Part shown: in pieces, positions 62,364 to 64,000 of the stretch
Layout: every line of letters starts with the position of its first letter
How positions within the stretch are numbered: the first letter of the stretch is position 1
From: Leptospira jelokensis
GTDB taxonomy: Bacteria; Spirochaetota; Leptospiria; Leptospirales; Leptospiraceae
Direction of reading: 5' to 3'
DNA: 64,000 bases
Assembly: GCF_004769635.1 (NCBI RefSeq)
Contig: NZ_RQGH01000026.1
Span: forward strand, 1 to 64,000
Notes under the pieces: model-generated
The model's input: only the letters and a program-made list of their open reading frames with translations
Databases searched by the model: none
Told to the model about the DNA's origin: nothing
Position numbers and translations under genes: made by a program

Positions 62364-64000
62364 ATGACTGCTAACCCTACAGAAAAAATAGAACTGGGGA
62401 ACCAAAATATCTTTTTCGACCGCGAACTTTCTTGGGTCGACTTCAATTACCGCGTACTCGAAGAATCCTTTGATAAAGAAAATCCACTCTTAGAACGCCT
62501 TAAATTTTTATGCATCACTGAGTCCAATTTGGATGAGTTTTTTATGGTGCGTGTGGCGGGGCTTCTCAATTTAAAAAATGCTGGGATCGAAGAAAAAAGC
62601 CTAAATGGAAAACGAACTTCCGAAACCATCGCGGAACTTTATTCCAAAGTTGGGCAATTTGTCAAAAAACAATACGAATCCTTAGATGAAATCTTAATCG
62701 AACTGAAGGAAAACAAAATTGTCGTGGTGCAAGACCCAAGTGAACTGGCAGGGGATGACATCCAATTTGTAAAAAACTATTACAAAAGGGAAGTATCTTC
62801 CATTCTCACTCCACTTGCCATCGATCCGTCACACCCTTTCCCTCACATTCTGAACCGAACTCTCAATTTAGGCATCACCCTCTATTCTGATGATGACAAA
62901 AACAAAATCAAAGAACTGTTTGCGATTGTCCAGGTGCCAAGTGTTTTGCCTAGATTTTTGCAATTACCTCCCAACCAAGAATCAGATACCAGAAGGTATT
63001 TCCCACTAGAAGAGATCATCAAACTACACTTAGGTGACTTGTTCTACGGAATGAATGTAAAACAAATTCATACATTTAAAATTGTAAGAGATGCTGATAT
63101 CTCTATCAATGAAGAACAAAACATTGGTGACCTTCTCACCACAATGAAAAACGAACTTAAAAATAGAATGTGGGGTGATGCAGTTCGGTTGGATGTCCAT
63201 TCCGGAGCAGGCCATATCAAGGAACTATTAAGAGGGCTTTTGGAACTCGAAGAATACCAAGTCATGGAGATACCCACCTTACTTAGTTTAAACGACATGA
63301 TGTTCTTCCAAGGACTAGAAAAAACAAGTCACTTAAAGTTTTCCTATCCAGTTCCAAAATCAGGATTTGCAGCAAAAAAAAGTGAATCTATTTTTTCAGA
63401 GATTCGCAAAAACGATCACCTCCTCCACCATCCTTACGAAAGTTTTAAATCCATCGAGGATATGCTAAAAATAGCAAGCCAGGACCCTAAAGTTCTTGCG
63501 ATCAAAATGACATTATACAGAACCTCAGGGGATTCTCCCATTATACAATACTTAGGTGAAGCCGCTGAAAATGGAAAACAGGTAACGGTACTTGTCGAAC
63601 TCAAAGCGAGGTTTGACGAAGAACGAAACATCCGGTGGGCCAAAAAATTAGAGGATAGCGGAGTACACGTTGTTTACGGTGTAGTAGGTCTCAAAATCCA
63701 TTGTAAGATGTTACTGATTGTCCGAAGAGAAGAAGACAAACTCAATCGATATGTCCACCTTGGAACAGGAAACTACAATTCCACAACGGCAAGGTATTAT
63801 ACAGACATCAGTTTGTTTACAGCAAATCCAGAGATCACGGAAGATGTTGCCATCCTTTTCAACACCATCACAAGCTCGGGTAAGATGCCAAGGTTGTCTA
63901 AAATTTATGCGGCCCCAACTTTCTTAAAGGAAGAGTTTTTACGACTCATCCAAAGGGAAACGGAAAATGCCAAAGTGGGAAAACAAGCTCGAGTGATATT
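62364..64000 (+). CDS. ppk: polyphosphate kinase 1 (partial, runs off the right edge)
   Basis: Reversible synthesis of polyphosphate from ATP. The ATG at 62364 opens MTANPTEKIELGNQNIFFDR, then ELSWVDFNYRVLEES and FLCITESNLDEFFMVRVAGL, the PPK1 N-terminal domain. Further on come DPSHPFPHILNRTLNL, AIKMTLYRTSGDSPI, VTVLVELKARFDEERNIRWA and GLKIHCKMLLIVRREED, where the His of KIHCKM is the phosphorylated catalytic residue. About 545 codons lie in the window. The C-terminal domain is cut. Divergent from fliD. Confidence 0.96.
   Translation, partial: MTANPTEKIELGNQNIFFDRELSWVDFNYRVLEESFDKENPLLERLKFLCITESNLDEFFMVRVAGLLNLKNAGIEEKSLNGKRTSETIAELYSKVGQFVKKQYESLDEILIELKENKIVVVQDPSELAGDDIQFVKNYYKREVSSILTPLAIDPSHPFPHILNRTLNLGITLYSDDDKNKIKELFAIVQVPSVLPRFLQLPPNQESDTRRYFPLEEIIKLHLGDLFYGMNVKQIHTFKIVRDADISINEEQNIGDLLTTMKNELKNRMWGDAVRLDVHSGAGHIKELLRGLLELEEYQVMEIPTLLSLNDMMFFQGLEKTSHLKFSYPVPKSGFAAKKSESIFSEIRKNDHLLHHPYESFKSIEDMLKIASQDPKVLAIKMTLYRTSGDSPIIQYLGEAAENGKQVTVLVELKARFDEERNIRWAKKLEDSGVHVVYGVVGLKIHCKMLLIVRREEDKLNRYVHLGTGNYNSTTARYYTDISLFTANPEITEDVAILFNTITSSGKMPRLSKIYAAPTFLKEEFLRLIQRETENAKVGKQARVI

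Overview
The window looks like chromosomal DNA of a spirochaete of the genus Leptospira, most likely a free-living (saprophytic) species. This is an inference from gene content. The DNA is AT-rich and carries many small lipoproteins with loose spirochaetal lipoboxes (Asn, Ser or Phe before Cys). It has a DUF1554-type lipoprotein with a Calx-beta-like segment, the flagellar cap gene fliD, 7TM-DISM receptors, class III cyclases with GAF domains and tandem SpoIIE-type phosphatases. There are no rRNA or tRNA genes, no CRISPR array and no recognisable insertion sequence. The right edge cuts a polyphosphate kinase gene.

Region by region: 0-6.8 kb (minus strand) holds three small Cys-rich lipoproteins, two exported hypotheticals, a bifunctional penicillin-binding protein with a zinc ribbon, a ChaN-like protein and an exported glutathione peroxidase. 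6.8-20.1 kb (mostly plus strand) holds a nucleosidase-like/spore-photoproduct-lyase-like gene pair, then a signalling block: two coupled cyclase genes (the first with lost catalytic residues), a membrane LuxR-type protein, an M23 peptidase, a 17-repeat ankyrin protein and two stand-alone cNMP-binding proteins. 20.1-36 kb (minus strand) holds a tightly overlapping five-gene operon ending in an SDR enzyme and headed by an AlkC-like DNA glycosylase, a sensor kinase with a substrate-binding domain, a PadR/hydrolase/quinone-reductase operon behind two tandem palindromic operators, a pentahaem cytochrome, several lipoproteins, a decayed FMN-reductase pseudogene and a large aromatic-rich exported protein.

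36-45 kb holds a DusC-type tRNA dihydrouridine synthase, a NarL-type response regulator, a YD-repeat lipoprotein, a 7TM-DISM histidine kinase, a DUF2721 protein, a roughly 600-bp gene-free GC-rich segment with hairpins, and a 3-hydroxyacyl-CoA dehydrogenase/thiolase pair. 45-54.3 kb holds a PAS-containing chemotaxis receptor, two paralogous SpoIIE-type phosphatases, a GPH-family sugar transporter and a third adenylate cyclase. 54.3-64 kb holds small lipoproteins, a PlsC acyltransferase, DapF, a methyltransferase, a HAD phosphatase, fliD with a coupled downstream gene, and ppk.

How the genes may work together: three cyclase-domain proteins and two cNMP-binding proteins lie within 45 kb, so local cAMP signalling is the dominant theme. 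The cyclase with lost catalytic residues next to an intact one is the most interesting single observation. The PadR operon with its operators and the GC-rich structured segment at about 41.5-42.0 kb are the next best leads. All functional statements rest on motifs read by eye; no database search was run.
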